NCBI GenBank assembly: GCA_027452245.1
Contig: DAIDGW010000090.1
Location: 19,053-83,052, forward strand
From: Acidobacteriaceae bacterium
GTDB taxonomy: Bacteria; Acidobacteriota; Terriglobia; Terriglobales; Acidobacteriaceae
Direction: 5' to 3'
Length of the DNA stretch: 64,000 bases
The position numbers were made by a program, and so were the translations under genes. The notes beneath the pieces were generated by a model. The model did no database searches. It was not told where the DNA came from and worked only from the letters and a program-made list of their open reading frames with translations. Each line of letters starts with the position of its first letter. Position 1 is the first letter of the stretch. Below, piece by piece: positions 9,767 to 22,188 of the stretch.

Positions 9767-12313
9767 CTAATGGGGTAAGTAGTCCTCGCGAGTGATGCCG
9801 AGTCGCAGCATCTTAGACTGTAGAGTTGTGCGCTTCACACCCAGGCGGTGGGCGGCGCCATCGGGTCCGGAGAGCTTACCACGAGTTTCCCGTAGCATGC
9901 GGATGATCAAGTCACGTTCGCTGGTTTCGAGGAGTTGTGGCCGGGGGCCCGTGGTGCGTTGCAACTCGGACAGGGGAGCGCGCAGCACAGTTCCGTGGGT
10001 GAGAATGATGGATCGCTCAATGAAGTTTTCTAGTTCTCGGATGTTGCCGGGCCAGTGCCAGGAGGCGATCGCATCGCGGATTTTCGCCGGTACGCTGTCG
10101 ATCGTCTTGCCCATTTTTTCCGAGTGCTTGTGGACGAAATGGCGCACCAATAGCGGGATATCGGAAAACCGCTCGCGCAGGGGCGGCATTCGAATGGGGA
10201 AGACATTCAAACGGTAGAAGAGATCACTGCGGAATTCGTGTTTTTCGACGCTCGTTGCCAAATCCCGATTCGTTGCCGCCACTAGACGCACGTTGACTTT
10301 GATCGTGCGGTTCCCGCCCAAGCGCTCGAATTCTTGGTCTTGTAAAACCCGAAGGAGCTTCGGCTGTAGTTCGAGTGGAATTTCTCCGATTTCGTCGAGA
10401 AACAGTGTGCCTCCATGGGCGAGTTCCATGCGACCTATTTTCTGTGAAACGGCGCCGGTAAAGGCTCCTTTTTCGTGCCCGAAGAGTTCGCTTTCCAGTA
10501 ATCCTGTGGGAATGGCCGCACAGTTCAGCTTGATAAACTCCTTATGGTTTCGTGGACTTATTCGGTGAATGGCGCGGGCGATAAGTTCTTTGCCGGTACC
10601 AGTTTCTCCAAGCACCAGGACGGTTGCATCGCTGGAGGCCACCGTCGCTACCTGGTGCAATACTTCTTTCAGAGCCCTACTCTCCCCAATAATGTCCTCG
10701 AAATGTATCTCGGTGCGGATCTCGCCTTCGAGATACTCTTTTTCTTCCGCCAGCAAGTTTTTAAGCTGCTCGATTTGCTGCACGGCGCGAGCATTCTCGA
10801 TAGCAATGGTGATTTGCCCGGCGATCTGCCGAAGCAAGGCACAATCCTGCGGTCCAAAGGCATTTTCCCGGGTACTGGCGATGTTGAGCGTACCCAGTGA
10901 CCCGCGGTTCGACGACAGCGGAACACAGCACAAAGTGCGCAAGCCTTCCTCAAGAATGCGGGCGGTGAATTCAGTGCCGAATGCCGCGATCTCATTGCGG
11001 GAGAAGACCATAGCTGCACGTGAAATGAGAGCTTTGCCGGTCGGAGCCTGGCTGATGTCAAGGCTCGCTCCGGCGGCCTTCAGAAATCCCTTGCTGAGAG
11101 GGAAATCAGTAGCTTGCCAGATCAGCCGATTTTCCCTTTCATCGTGGTAGACGATGCTCGCATATTCATGATGCAGAACATGGCGCAGGTGAGCTGATAA
11201 CTTTGGGAAGATCTTGTGTACGTCCCAGTTTGCAGCAAGCAGGGCATTGATCCTCGCAAGAGCCTGCATGCGTTCCCGTTGAAGCCTGAGATGGCGATGC
11301 GCCAGTACATTGTCGAAAGCTAAAGCGATCAGGCCAGAAAGCTGCTTCAGCGCGGGAACCGTTTCAGAGGCAAATGCATGACCATGTGTGCTTTGCAGGC
11401 AAATTGTCCCCAGACGACCTTTGGCAGTGGCCAGCGGCAGCAGGCAGATCGATCGCACGCCTTTTTTGAGGGCGGCGTGCAGCACAGGGCTCCCGATCCG
11501 TTCCAGTTCTTGATAATGGAAGACCTGCAGTTCCTGGCGACGAAAAGCGGTTCCGAGGAAAGGATCATCCATCTGGAGCACGCTGCCACGCGGGGGAGGG
11601 TCACCGGGACGAATTTCGAGTGAGTGTTGCCGCAAAACTCCCAAATTGTCGTCGAAATAAGCGACCGAGGCGAACTCATGAGGGGCTACTTTTTGCAGGC
11701 TGCGTTCGGTCGCCGCAAAAAGCTGGGGCAGGTCAAGACTGGAGGCCAGGGCGGTTTCAGCCTCCAAGAGCGCCTTTGCGCCTAACGCCGCCTTGCTCAG
11801 CGTCCCCTGCACACACAGGGCTACCATTTCGGCCACACGGTTGAGGAATTCCAGGTCGTGGGGGGAAAACGAATGCGACTTGCGGCTTCCGAATCCGAGC
11901 GCACCTAGGCGCTGGCGTGCTGTGGTCAAAGGGAAGACACAATAGGACTGGAGATCGTAGTCACGCAACCATCTGAGACCCGAGGCAAAGCGGTGCTCCT
12001 GCCGCAGATCATCGATATACAAAGATTCCTGGCTGCGCCAGACTTCCCCAGCAGCAGCTTCACCGATACTCACCTGCAGGGGAGCGGAGAGCCATGAAGA
12101 TTGCTGCCAAACATGAAGCTGCATCAAGTTCAGGACAGGGTCATGCAGCGCGAAATTGATGAAATCGAAGGCAATTACATTTTGCAGGATCGGGGTCAGT
12201 GCGCGGAACAGTTCTGCTGGATCCTGCTGATGTGACACCACGTCAGCCATCTGCAGCAGCGCGGTGTAGCGCTGGACATCGACTTCGAGCTTCGGGGCTC
12301 CGACGGGGCACAT
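9767..12313 (-). CDS. Sigma-54-dependent transcriptional activator with multiple N-terminal GAF domains (FhlA-like)
   Basis: Repeated GAF-like blocks, AAA+ domain with GETGTGKE Walker A and GAFTGA loop, C-terminal Fis-type HTH. Confidence 0.93.
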   Translation of the reverse strand: MCPVGAPKLEVDVQRYTALLQMADVVSHQQDPAELFRALTPILQNVIAFDFINFALHDPVLNLMQLHVWQQSSWLSAPLQVSIGEAAAGEVWRSQESLYIDDLRQEHRFASGLRWLRDYDLQSYCVFPLTTARQRLGALGFGSRKSHSFSPHDLEFLNRVAEMVALCVQGTLSKAALGAKALLEAETALASSLDLPQLFAATERSLQKVAPHEFASVAYFDDNLGVLRQHSLEIRPGDPPPRGSVLQMDDPFLGTAFRRQELQVFHYQELERIGSPVLHAALKKGVRSICLLPLATAKGRLGTICLQSTHGHAFASETVPALKQLSGLIALAFDNVLAHRHLRLQRERMQALARINALLAANWDVHKIFPKLSAHLRHVLHHEYASIVYHDERENRLIWQATDFPLSKGFLKAAGASLDISQAPTGKALISRAAMVFSRNEIAAFGTEFTARILEEGLRTLCCVPLSSNRGSLGTLNIASTRENAFGPQDCALLRQIAGQITIAIENARAVQQIEQLKNLLAEEKEYLEGEIRTEIHFEDIIGESRALKEVLHQVATVASSDATVLVLGETGTGKELIARAIHRISPRNHKEFIKLNCAAIPTGLLESELFGHEKGAFTGAVSQKIGRMELAHGGTLFLDEIGEIPLELQPKLLRVLQDQEFERLGGNRTIKVNVRLVAATNRDLATSVEKHEFRSDLFYRLNVFPIRMPPLRERFSDIPLLVRHFVHKHSEKMGKTIDSVPAKIRDAIASWHWPGNIRELENFIERSIILTHGTVLRAPLSELQRTTGPRPQLLETSERDLIIRMLRETRGKLSGPDGAAHRLGVKRTTLQSKMLRLGITREDYLPH

Positions 12314-12434
12314 ACAACGACGTCACGGACAAACATCAACGCGGATGCTTTTCCCCAGAGAAACCGGCCGCCATTAAGAATGCGGATTATAGTCGGCAGG
12401 TTAATCCAGCCGATATCTACGTTTTCCTGTTCCG

Positions 12435-12449
12435 TTTTTGTAACAAAAA
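12435..12449. promoter_or_regulatory. Palindrome TTTTTGT-A-ACAAAAA upstream of the sigma-54 activator gene
   Basis: Perfect 15-bp dyad; the core TTCCG(G)TTTTTGTAACA recurs at 12514..12530. Confidence 0.45.
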
Positions 12450-12610
12450 GTGCCGATTGACGCAATATTCGAGCTGTCGTATCTCGGCAATGTGGATTAT
12501 CGCCCCGATCGTATTCCGGTTTTTGTAACAGACGGTTTGCGCCTACTTTCTGCCGTTGGACCCAGGTGCTAGATCCGAAGCCGCTGGATCGGTACATCTA
12601 TAATCACGAT

Positions 12611-12856
12611 ATGGCACGCGGCTGGGAGAGCAAGTCGGTTGAGGCACAGCAGGAAGAAGCGAAGCAAGCGACCCAGAGGACGAGTCCGGCATTGACGCCT
12701 GCGCAGGCCGCGCGAAAGCGGCAACTTGAAGTACTCAAGCTTTCGCGGCAGCGAGTTCGGGAGCAACTGGCAAGTAGTCCGGACGCTCGGCGACGAAGAA
12801 TGCTGGAGAATGCAATGGCTGACCTTGATCAGCAGATCAAGATGCTGGAAGTCTGA
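12611..12856 (+). CDS. Small hypothetical protein (81 aa), charged and helical
   Basis: ATG at 12611; MARGWESKSVEAQQEEAKQATQRTSPALTPAQAARKRQLEVLKLSRQRVREQL; intergenic. Confidence 0.6.
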   Translation: MARGWESKSVEAQQEEAKQATQRTSPALTPAQAARKRQLEVLKLSRQRVREQLASSPDARRRRMLENAMADLDQQIKMLEV

Positions 12857-12914
12857 TTTCCATACGTCACAATCACAGCCACTTCCAGTTTGGCCGCGTA
12901 TAATGAGTCTCCCC

Positions 12915-13160
12915 ATGAAAGCTTACGTTTACGTGTCTCTTAAAAAGAGCGTTCTCGATCCCCAGGGAAAAACTATTCAGGGTGCCCTCAACAAGATGGG
13001 CTACAAGGGGTTAGAGGATGTGCGGCAAGGCAAATTCTTCGAACTGACGCTCGATGGCAGGTTGTCGCGCGAGGAAGCCCAGGCCGAGGTTGAGCGCATC
13101 GCAAAGGAAGTGCTGACCAATCCTGTCATTGAGGAATGCCGCTGTTCATTGGCGGAATGA
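12915..13160 (+). CDS. purS: Phosphoribosylformylglycinamidine synthase subunit PurS
   Basis: 81 aa, [43 protein letters not shown]; true start inside ORF 12726..13160. Confidence 0.92.
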   Translation: MKAYVYVSLKKSVLDPQGKTIQGALNKMGYKGLEDVRQGKFFELTLDGRLSREEAQAEVERIAKEVLTNPVIEECRCSLAE

Positions 13161-13170
13161 AGGTCAATTT

Positions 13171-15045
<1,875 letters not shown>

Positions 15046-15102
15046 AGGTCTACTTTCGGTGTCCAGGTTTCAGGTTCTCGCCTCGGTTTTGAGCTAACCG
15101 GC

Positions 15103-15399
15103 TCATGATTCCGCGACCTCGACATCGGTCTGGCGGAAGTCGTCTCCCGTGAAAAGAAGGGGCTCATCGAGTTCTCTGGCCAAGGCGTGAGCGAAGCAGT
15201 CGCCGAAGTTGAGACCGGCCTTGTGACGTCCTTTGCCAAAATCGCGGTAGGCTTGGCGGGCGATCTCCGCTTGGCGCTGGCTGACCGGCTCAACCTGGAT
15301 TCCGGCATTTCGGAGGAGATCGTCCAGTCGGCGACTCAGAAATGGGTCTTGATCCCGGTCGGTGATGATGCCGCTTTCAACGTAGCTGGTTGGAGTCAC
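15103..15399 (-). pseudogene. VapC-type PIN-domain ribonuclease remnant, N-terminus missing
   Basis: TSYVESGI...EPVSQRQAEIARQAYRDFGKGRHKAGLNFGDCFAHALARELDEPLLFTGDDFRQTDV matches the middle and end of a PIN toxin; stop codon (TGA) lies in frame a few codons before the GTG; no first catalytic Asp and no antitoxin. Confidence 0.72.
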
Positions 15400-16963
15400 G
15401 GGTAAGGTCGATCAGTCGCCACATCACCCCTGCAAGGGCGGCCAGTGCGGCGATCCAGATTGCTAGCGCCACATCGACTACCCACTCTGAAACGTCCCCC
15501 ACTCGGCGCAACAAGAACGGCAGGAAGTTCCAGGTTGTAATGTGAACGTAATCCCACGGATCCTGCGACATGGCTTTGGTATGAAGGCCCCAGGCGTTCA
15601 TCTTTCCAAGGGCGAAAGCGGCGATGTTCTTGAAGCGCAGAGCGATCACAAATGTGGGATGCCCCAGTGTTTCCATCTGATAGATCTCGAGTGGCAGCCA
15701 GAACATCAATGATGCGAGCTGAATGGCAAAGCTCATCGCGATTAAAGCGAGTGCGGCGCGCCAAGCGGTTTTTCCGATCACATCCCGAAATTGGAGCAAC
15801 AACGGCACGCCGAGCAAGGCGACCATTTCGACGGCGGTTGAAACGTAACGGTCTCCCCAAGCAAAATCGCCCGTCCAGTAGGTGTAGCGGGCGTAGAAGC
15901 AGATGTACATCAGCAGTAGGGCGAGCGAAGTCACTGCATACGCGCGAACCGGTGCAGCCATCCGCTTCCAGAGGAAGGTAACGAGAAGAATTGCCAGTAT
16001 CAGGAGTGGATCGAACAGGAAGATGGATTTTTCTGGCTTAAACAAAGGGCCCAAAAAGCCTTGGTGAAATGGAGTGCTCCAGGGAAAGCTGGCCGGAAGA
16101 GAGGGATCTTGCGCGCGCTGCTCTTTGGTAAATAGCGAGACGTAGGTATTGGTGAACGACCCGAAGCGATAGAACTGGTAAAGACGGTCGATGAGGAAAA
16201 ACGAAAAATATGCCGGAACAGCTACTTTGCAATAAGCGAGCGCCCGGTTCCAGATACTTCGGATCGGTGTGTCTTGGTACCACAAGATCAGAAGCATCAA
16301 AATTCCCGCCGCAATGATGTCGAGAGCGGTGGTCAGGCGGGTAAGGAGATTCAGTCCCAGAGCGGCAGAACCTACCAGCAATGAACGCAACCGCCCGGTT
16401 TGCAGCCATTCGTACTGATACGAAAAGCCTACGAGGGTGAGCAGCATGATGTAATTGTTCTCCATCATGTTCTGCGTGTAGTGCAGGTGGGTCGTACAGA
16501 ATAGCAGCGCCAGCACGCCGTAAATGGATTCTCGGTGCGAGAATCCCAGTTGCAGTAGAAGGCGGAGGGCGATCAAGGAGGTAAGAACATTCACCAGAAT
16601 GCTAGTGCCATAGCTGGCTACGATGCTTCGGACTGAAGGGTCGTCGGTGTAATCCGAAATTGAAGGAAGATGCGCGATCCCGGTGCCGATCAGATCGAAA
16701 GGCAGCATGATCAGGGATTGTCCGATGCCATACCAGGCATAGATCTGGCCTCGGCGGCCGTAAATGCCGAACTCCGGATACTCGTAGGGAAAGACTTGGG
16801 GCTCGGAGGTCCAAAGCCAGTGAGTCACCTGCAGCCGATGGGTGGTGTCGGCACTGCCAACTTCTCCTGATTGCACGACGAAGGCAAGCAGGGCGGCCGC
16901 AAAACAGAGAAGCACGACAGGATCGCGAAACCAACGAGTCATCGAAATGGCATGGTAATACAT
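15377..16963 (-). CDS. Polytopic membrane protein, possibly GT-C-like glycosyltransferase
   Basis: About 10 hydrophobic segments; start placed at MYYHAISMTRW within ORF 15377..17065. Confidence 0.65.
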   Translation of the reverse strand: MYYHAISMTRWFRDPVVLLCFAAALLAFVVQSGEVGSADTTHRLQVTHWLWTSEPQVFPYEYPEFGIYGRRGQIYAWYGIGQSLIMLPFDLIGTGIAHLPSISDYTDDPSVRSIVASYGTSILVNVLTSLIALRLLLQLGFSHRESIYGVLALLFCTTHLHYTQNMMENNYIMLLTLVGFSYQYEWLQTGRLRSLLVGSAALGLNLLTRLTTALDIIAAGILMLLILWYQDTPIRSIWNRALAYCKVAVPAYFSFFLIDRLYQFYRFGSFTNTYVSLFTKEQRAQDPSLPASFPWSTPFHQGFLGPLFKPEKSIFLFDPLLILAILLVTFLWKRMAAPVRAYAVTSLALLLMYICFYARYTYWTGDFAWGDRYVSTAVEMVALLGVPLLLQFRDVIGKTAWRAALALIAMSFAIQLASLMFWLPLEIYQMETLGHPTFVIALRFKNIAAFALGKMNAWGLHTKAMSQDPWDYVHITTWNFLPFLLRRVGDVSEWVVDVALAIWIAALAALAGVMWRLIDLTRDSNQLR

Positions 16964-17017
16964 TGCGCGGTCGGCGGAGTTCCGGATCTCGCGATAGACT
17001 GTTGCGGGTAAAGAATC

Positions 17018-19771
17018 ATGGCATTCTGTTCTTCCTGTGGAACTGAAATTCGCGAGCAGGCACACTTTTGCTCGCGCTGCGGCACGCCAGTGGCTGACAG
17101 CAGCGACGACATGGCCACGATTGACTATGCGACGCCCAGTCCGCGCCCCCGTTCCGGATTGGCGCCTTCGGGGCGTACAGCATCGGGGTCTGGTTCGTCG
17201 TCAGGTTCATCCCTGAAGACTACCGCCGAATATTCCATTAGCGAAGGGCGCTTCCTTCCTGGGCGATTGCTGGCCAGCCGCTATCGCATCATTGCGCTGC
17301 TGGGCAAAGGTGGCATGGGAGAGGTTTATCGGGCCGATGACCTGACACTCGGACAGCCCGTGGCGCTGAAATTTCTTCCGGACGAAGCCGCCAGTGACGA
17401 GGGGCTGGTTGAGCGATTCAAGAACGAGGTCAGGATTGCGCGACGAGTCTCGCATCCCAACGTCTGCCGCGTTTACGACGTGGGCGAGGTCGAGGGGCAC
17501 ACGTTTTTCACCATGGAGTACGTGGACGGGGAGGACTTGGCCTCGCTGTTGCGACGCATAGGCAGACTTCCCAATGACAAGGCACTCGATATCGCGCGGC
17601 AACTTTGCGCTGGATTGGCGGCGGCACATGCAAAAGGAGTTCTGCACAGGGATCTAAAGCCGGCGAATATCATGCTTGACGGACGGGGGCAGGTGGTGAT
17701 CACCGATTTCGGACTGGCCGGCATTGGCGGTGAGATTCGCGGCGCCGAAATTCGCAGTGGGACCCCGGCATATATGGCTCCCGAACAGTTGGCCGGGCAG
17801 GAAGTTAGCGTGCGCAGCGATATCTATGCACTCGGTCTGGTGCTGTATGAGGTGTTCACGGGGAAGCGGGCATTCAAGGAAAAGCCTGCTGAACGCCTTC
17901 GCTCGTCGGCGGAACGGACCCCGAGCCGTCCGTCGTCGATGGTGCGGGATTTCGACCCGATTGTGGAGCGGGTAATTCTCCGCTGTCTGGAGACGGAGCC
18001 ATCAGCGCGCCCCGCGACGGTACTGAGTGTGGCGGCGGCATTGCCGGGCGGCGATCCGTTGGCAGCAGCCCTGGCTGCGGGAGAAACGCCCTCCCCTCAG
18101 ATGGTGGCCGCGTCGGGCGAAACGGCAGGGCTAAGTCCGAAAGTCGCAGTCATCTGCCTGGCGGCCGTCCTGATCGGACTGGGCCTGGTCTATTTCTTTG
18201 CCATTCATTACGACGGGATGCAGAAGTTGAGTCTGGATAGCCCAACCGATGTGCTCACGGTCAAGGCGCGAGAAATTGTTACGAAGCTCGGATATTCCGA
18301 TCGGCCGGTTGATAGCATTTCGGCAATGGATTTCGACGGCGATTTCTTAGATTACGTCGAAAAGAATGATAAGCCGCATCCGGACTGGAATAAGGTGCTG
18401 CAATCCCGCCCTTCGCCGCTTTATCTGTGGTATCGGCAGAGCCCAGAATTCATGGATGCAAGCGGGTTTCGCGACCAAATGCTCACCCCGGACATCGTGA
18501 CCCCGGACGATCCCCCGACAGTGCTTTCGGGCATGATCAATGTCCAGATCGATTCGCAAGGGAGACTAATTCATTTCCTGGCAATTCCTGCACAGAAGGC
18601 GACAGCCGCAACCACGCCTGTCCAGTTCGACTGGAATGTACTGTTCACGGCGGCCGGACTGGATCCGGCGCAGTTTCATCCCGTGCCCCCGGAGTGGAAT
18701 TCACTGGCAGCGGCGGATGCCCGAGCGGCATGGACCGGCACGTGGCCGGGGACGAATCGTCCATTGCGCGTGGAAGCGGCAGCCTGGCATGGCAAGGCAG
18801 TCTATTTCTCCATGATTGGACCGTGGACAACACCGGACCGGATGAAGAGTCCGGAGGAGTCGCTATCGAAGAAAATCCGAGAGATCATCGTGGTCATCTT
18901 GATCATCGTGGTGCTGACCGCGGCGGTGTTGCTGGCGCGGCACAACTACCGGCGAGGCAGGGGAGACCGGGAGGGCGCCTTTCGGCTGGCAGTGGTGATG
19001 TTTGCACTGGAAATTCTGATGTGGCTCTGCCGCGCCCATCTCGTTCCGGCTTTGGACACGGTAGGCATGCTGGTGATCGCGACGAGTACGGGTTTGTTTA
19101 CCTCAGCCATTACCTGGATTTTGTACATGGCACTGGAGCCCTGGGTCCGGCGGCACTGGCCACAGACCATCATTTCCTGGAGTCGTCTGCTTTCAGGACA
19201 ATTCCGCGACCCGGTAGTAGGACGGGATATTTTGTTTGGCGTAATACTCGGAGTGGTCTGGCTTCTGATTTTCGCGCTCCGGTCGATTCCCATGATGCGG
19301 ATGGGGGCGCCGCCCGGACTCGGCGGCGCGGACTACTTGACAGGGGGACGGACAGCACTGGGAGCATGGTTGGCACAGTTTCCGAGTTCAATCATGGGGA
19401 CCTTGCAATTTTTCTTTATCCTGCTGGGCCTTAAAGTTCTACTGCGGAAGGATTGGCTTGCCGGAGCCGCATTCGTCGCCTTATTTGCCTTTCCCAAAGC
19501 ACTTACCAGCTTGTACTTGCCGGTGGAGTTGCCCACAGAGATACTGATATACACGGTCGCCGTGATCATCGTTTTCCGCTTTGGCCTTATCCCACTGGCC
19601 GTTGCCATCTTCACAATCGACATGCTCGGAAACGTTCCTTTCACGTGGGACATCTCAGCGTGGTATTTCAGCACGACGATTCTTGCCTTAATGAGCGTGG
19701 TCGCGATTGCGGTTTGGGGGTTCTATCACTCTTTAGGTGGACAAGCAGTTTGGAAATTTGAGGAAGAGTGA
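17018..19771 (+). CDS. Eukaryote-like Ser/Thr protein kinase with N-terminal zinc ribbon and polytopic C-terminal membrane region
   Basis: CSSCGTEIREQAHFCSRCG zinc ribbon; LLGKGGMGEVYRA, HRDLKPANIMLD, DFGLAG, GTPAYMAPEQL; many TM helices after residue ~620. Confidence 0.92.
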   Translation: MAFCSSCGTEIREQAHFCSRCGTPVADSSDDMATIDYATPSPRPRSGLAPSGRTASGSGSSSGSSLKTTAEYSISEGRFLPGRLLASRYRIIALLGKGGMGEVYRADDLTLGQPVALKFLPDEAASDEGLVERFKNEVRIARRVSHPNVCRVYDVGEVEGHTFFTMEYVDGEDLASLLRRIGRLPNDKALDIARQLCAGLAAAHAKGVLHRDLKPANIMLDGRGQVVITDFGLAGIGGEIRGAEIRSGTPAYMAPEQLAGQEVSVRSDIYALGLVLYEVFTGKRAFKEKPAERLRSSAERTPSRPSSMVRDFDPIVERVILRCLETEPSARPATVLSVAAALPGGDPLAAALAAGETPSPQMVAASGETAGLSPKVAVICLAAVLIGLGLVYFFAIHYDGMQKLSLDSPTDVLTVKAREIVTKLGYSDRPVDSISAMDFDGDFLDYVEKNDKPHPDWNKVLQSRPSPLYLWYRQSPEFMDASGFRDQMLTPDIVTPDDPPTVLSGMINVQIDSQGRLIHFLAIPAQKATAATTPVQFDWNVLFTAAGLDPAQFHPVPPEWNSLAAADARAAWTGTWPGTNRPLRVEAAAWHGKAVYFSMIGPWTTPDRMKSPEESLSKKIREIIVVILIIVVLTAAVLLARHNYRRGRGDREGAFRLAVVMFALEILMWLCRAHLVPALDTVGMLVIATSTGLFTSAITWILYMALEPWVRRHWPQTIISWSRLLSGQFRDPVVGRDILFGVILGVVWLLIFALRSIPMMRMGAPPGLGGADYLTGGRTALGAWLAQFPSSIMGTLQFFFILLGLKVLLRKDWLAGAAFVALFAFPKALTSLYLPVELPTEILIYTVAVIIVFRFGLIPLAVAIFTIDMLGNVPFTWDISAWYFSTTILALMSVVAIAVWGFYHSLGGQAVWKFEEE

Positions 19772-19970
19772 TACTTGATTGCTCCGGCGCCTAGTTATGC
19801 TCCAGAGAGCGCTGGCACGAGGTTGTCGTAGTGCCGCAGCCAGTTTCGATTACGTCTATCTAGCCTACAACTTCAAGCTAAGGCTTCACTCGAGAGCATT
19901 TAGGGCACTTGATTTTCCCCCACGCAGGGAATTCCAGCCGCATCTTAATGGCGTACGCATGCATCTAAAA

Positions 19971-19991
19971 CTTGACAGTATCAGACTCAAC
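19971..19991 (+). promoter_or_regulatory. HAIR-like HspR operator overlapping the dnaK promoter
   Basis: CTTGACA-GTATCAG-ACTCAAC compared with HAIR consensus CTTGAGT-N7-ACTCAAG. Confidence 0.65.
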
Positions 19992-20000
19992 TCTTATCAT
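19972..20000 (+). promoter_or_regulatory. Sigma-70-type dnaK promoter
   Basis: TTGACA (19972..19977), 17 bp, TATCAT (19995..20000), 64 bp upstream of the dnaK ATG. Confidence 0.75.
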
Positions 20001-20064
20001 AGATTAAGGCGCAATAATTAAGACATTGATTTAGAGGTACTTACAAGTTCTGGAGGACCAAGTT

Positions 20065-22008
20065 ATGGGAAAGATTATAGGAATTGACCTCGGCACCACG
20101 AATTCTTGCGTAGCGGTAATGGAAGGAGGGGAGCCCAAGGTCATCGCAAATGAGGAAGGCGGCCGGACGACGCCTTCGGTCGTAGGATTCACGAAGACCG
20201 GAGAGAGGCTGGTGGGGCAGGTAGCCAAACGACAGGCGATCACCAACCCCGAAAACACCGTGTATTCGATCAAGCGGTTTATGGGACGCCGCTATGACGA
20301 GGTGCAGGAAGAAATCAAGATGGTCCCCTACAAGGTCGTTCGTCAGGGCGATCATATCGCGGTGATGGCGCAAGGCAAGGAGTACACGCCTCCGCAGATC
20401 TCGGCTTTGATCCTGCAAAAGCTGAAAAAAGCAGCCGAAGACTACCTCGGCGAAAAAGTCACTGATGCTGTGATTACCGTGCCCGCGTATTTCAATGACG
20501 CACAGCGCCAAGCGACGAAAGACGCCGGACAGATTGCTGGGTTGGAAGTGAAGCGCATCATCAACGAACCGACGGCTGCGGCGCTCGCGTACGGACTCGA
20601 CAAAGGGAAGGACGAAACCATCGCGGTGTATGACTTCGGCGGCGGTACGTTCGACATCTCGATCCTTGAAGTCGGCGAAGGCGTCATCGAAGTAAAAGCT
20701 ACCAATGGCGATACGCACCTGGGCGGCGACAACATCGATCAACGCATCGTCGATTGGCTCATTGACGAATTCAAGAAGGACGAAGGCCTGGACCTGCGTG
20801 GCAAGGGCAATGAAATGGCTCTGCAGCGTCTCCGCGACGCGGCGGAACGTGCCAAGATCGAACTTTCCACGACCATGGAGACGGAAATCAATCTGCCCTT
20901 CATCACGGCGGATGCGAGCGGTCCGAAGCACCTGGTGAAGAAGTTGACCCGCGCCAAGCTGGAAGGGATGATCGAAGACATCATTCAGCGTTCTGTGGGT
21001 CCGTGCAAACAATGCATGAAAGACGCAGGAGTAGATGCGAGCAAGATCAACGAAGTGGTATTGGTTGGCGGTCAGACGCGCATGCCTCGCATTCAGCAGT
21101 TGGTCAAAGAGCTATTCGGACGCGAAGGTCACAAGGGCGTGAATCCGGACGAGGTCGTTGCGGTCGGTGCAGCGATTCAGGGCGGCGTGCTCGGCGGCGA
21201 GGTGAAAGACCTGCTGTTGCTGGACGTAACTCCGCTGACGCTGTCGATCGAGACGCTGGGCGGAGTTTCCACTCCGATGATTCCGCGCAACACGACGATT
21301 CCGACGCGCAAGACAGAAACGTTCTCGACGGCAGCGGATAGCCAGACCTCGGTCGAGGTGCACGTCCTGCAGGGCGAACGCCCCATGGCGGCACAGAACC
21401 GCACGCTGGGCAAATTCCATTTGACGGGCATTCCGCCGGCACCGCGCGGGATTCCACAGATCGAAGTGACGTTCGACATTGATGCCAACGGCATTCTGAA
21501 CGTGACCGCGAAGGATACGGCTACGGGCAAGGACCAGAAGATCACGATTACGTCCTCTTCGGGCCTGTCGAAGGAGGAAGTCGAGCGCATGGCGAAGGAA
21601 GCCGAATCACACTCGGCGGAAGACAAGGCAAAGCGTGACGAGATCGAAGCGCGCAACCAGCTTGACTCCATGGTTTACAGCGTAGAGAAGATGCTGCGTG
21701 AGCACGGTGATAAGATCTCAGGCTCGGAGCGCGGTGACGTCGAAAACGCCTTAGCCGATGCCAAGAAGGCGCTGGAGGCGAACGACAAGGCGCAGATGGA
21801 TCGTGCCCGGGACGGTCTGACCCAGGCCTCGCATAAGCTGGCAGAACAGATGTATAAAGCGGCCGCGCCGCAGGGCGGAGCTCCGGGGGCGGGAAGTGGT
21901 CCGACTCCGGGCGCGGGTCCGGGTCCGCAGCCCGGCGGGAACGGTCAGGCCAAGAAGGACGAAGGCGTGATCGACGCCGAGTACGTGGACGTGGAGGACA
22001 AGAAGTAA
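20065..22008 (+). CDS. dnaK: Chaperone DnaK (Hsp70)
   Basis: [61 protein letters not shown]; Gly/Pro-rich tail ending in EYVDVEDKK. Confidence 0.98.
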   Translation: MGKIIGIDLGTTNSCVAVMEGGEPKVIANEEGGRTTPSVVGFTKTGERLVGQVAKRQAITNPENTVYSIKRFMGRRYDEVQEEIKMVPYKVVRQGDHIAVMAQGKEYTPPQISALILQKLKKAAEDYLGEKVTDAVITVPAYFNDAQRQATKDAGQIAGLEVKRIINEPTAAALAYGLDKGKDETIAVYDFGGGTFDISILEVGEGVIEVKATNGDTHLGGDNIDQRIVDWLIDEFKKDEGLDLRGKGNEMALQRLRDAAERAKIELSTTMETEINLPFITADASGPKHLVKKLTRAKLEGMIEDIIQRSVGPCKQCMKDAGVDASKINEVVLVGGQTRMPRIQQLVKELFGREGHKGVNPDEVVAVGAAIQGGVLGGEVKDLLLLDVTPLTLSIETLGGVSTPMIPRNTTIPTRKTETFSTAADSQTSVEVHVLQGERPMAAQNRTLGKFHLTGIPPAPRGIPQIEVTFDIDANGILNVTAKDTATGKDQKITITSSSGLSKEEVERMAKEAESHSAEDKAKRDEIEARNQLDSMVYSVEKMLREHGDKISGSERGDVENALADAKKALEANDKAQMDRARDGLTQASHKLAEQMYKAAAPQGGAPGAGSGPTPGAGPGPQPGGNGQAKKDEGVIDAEYVDVEDKK

Positions 22009-22084
22009 TGGCGATCAGCGGGGCGTCGAAGCCCGCTGCGATCTCCCTTTGCCTGCGCGAAGGAATATCTTATAACGAATGGTT

Positions 22085-22110
22085 TGACGCGGGCCGTAAT
22101 GCCCGCGTCA
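22085..22110 (+). terminator. Hairpin between dnaK and dnaJ
   Basis: TGACGCGGGC-CGTAAT-GCCCGCGTCA perfect 10-bp stem followed by TGCTTTTG. Confidence 0.6.
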
Positions 22111-22188
22111 TGCTTTTGTCCTAACCGCAAAGATTGGTTTCCCCCTTTAAGATCTGACAGAATTGTAGAAACCACGCGCATCAGAGAA

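Noticed and set aside
10569-11150. 193-aa ORF antisense to the sigma-54 activator
   Set aside because: Ser-rich shadow frame of a gene with intact GAF and AAA+ motifs.
18427-19434. 335-aa ORF in an alternative frame of the kinase gene
   Set aside because: Entirely inside 17018..19771 on the same strand; Gly/Arg/Asp-rich with no coherent motifs.
19869-19900. Second HAIR element upstream of dnaK (CTTCAAG...ACTCGAG)
   Set aside because: Spacer is 10 rather than 7 bp and the left arm has mismatches.
20041-21012. 323-aa antisense ORF inside dnaK
   Set aside because: Exact antisense of a strongly conserved dnaK; long antisense ORFs in dnaK are a known artefact that has given spurious glutamate-dehydrogenase annotations.
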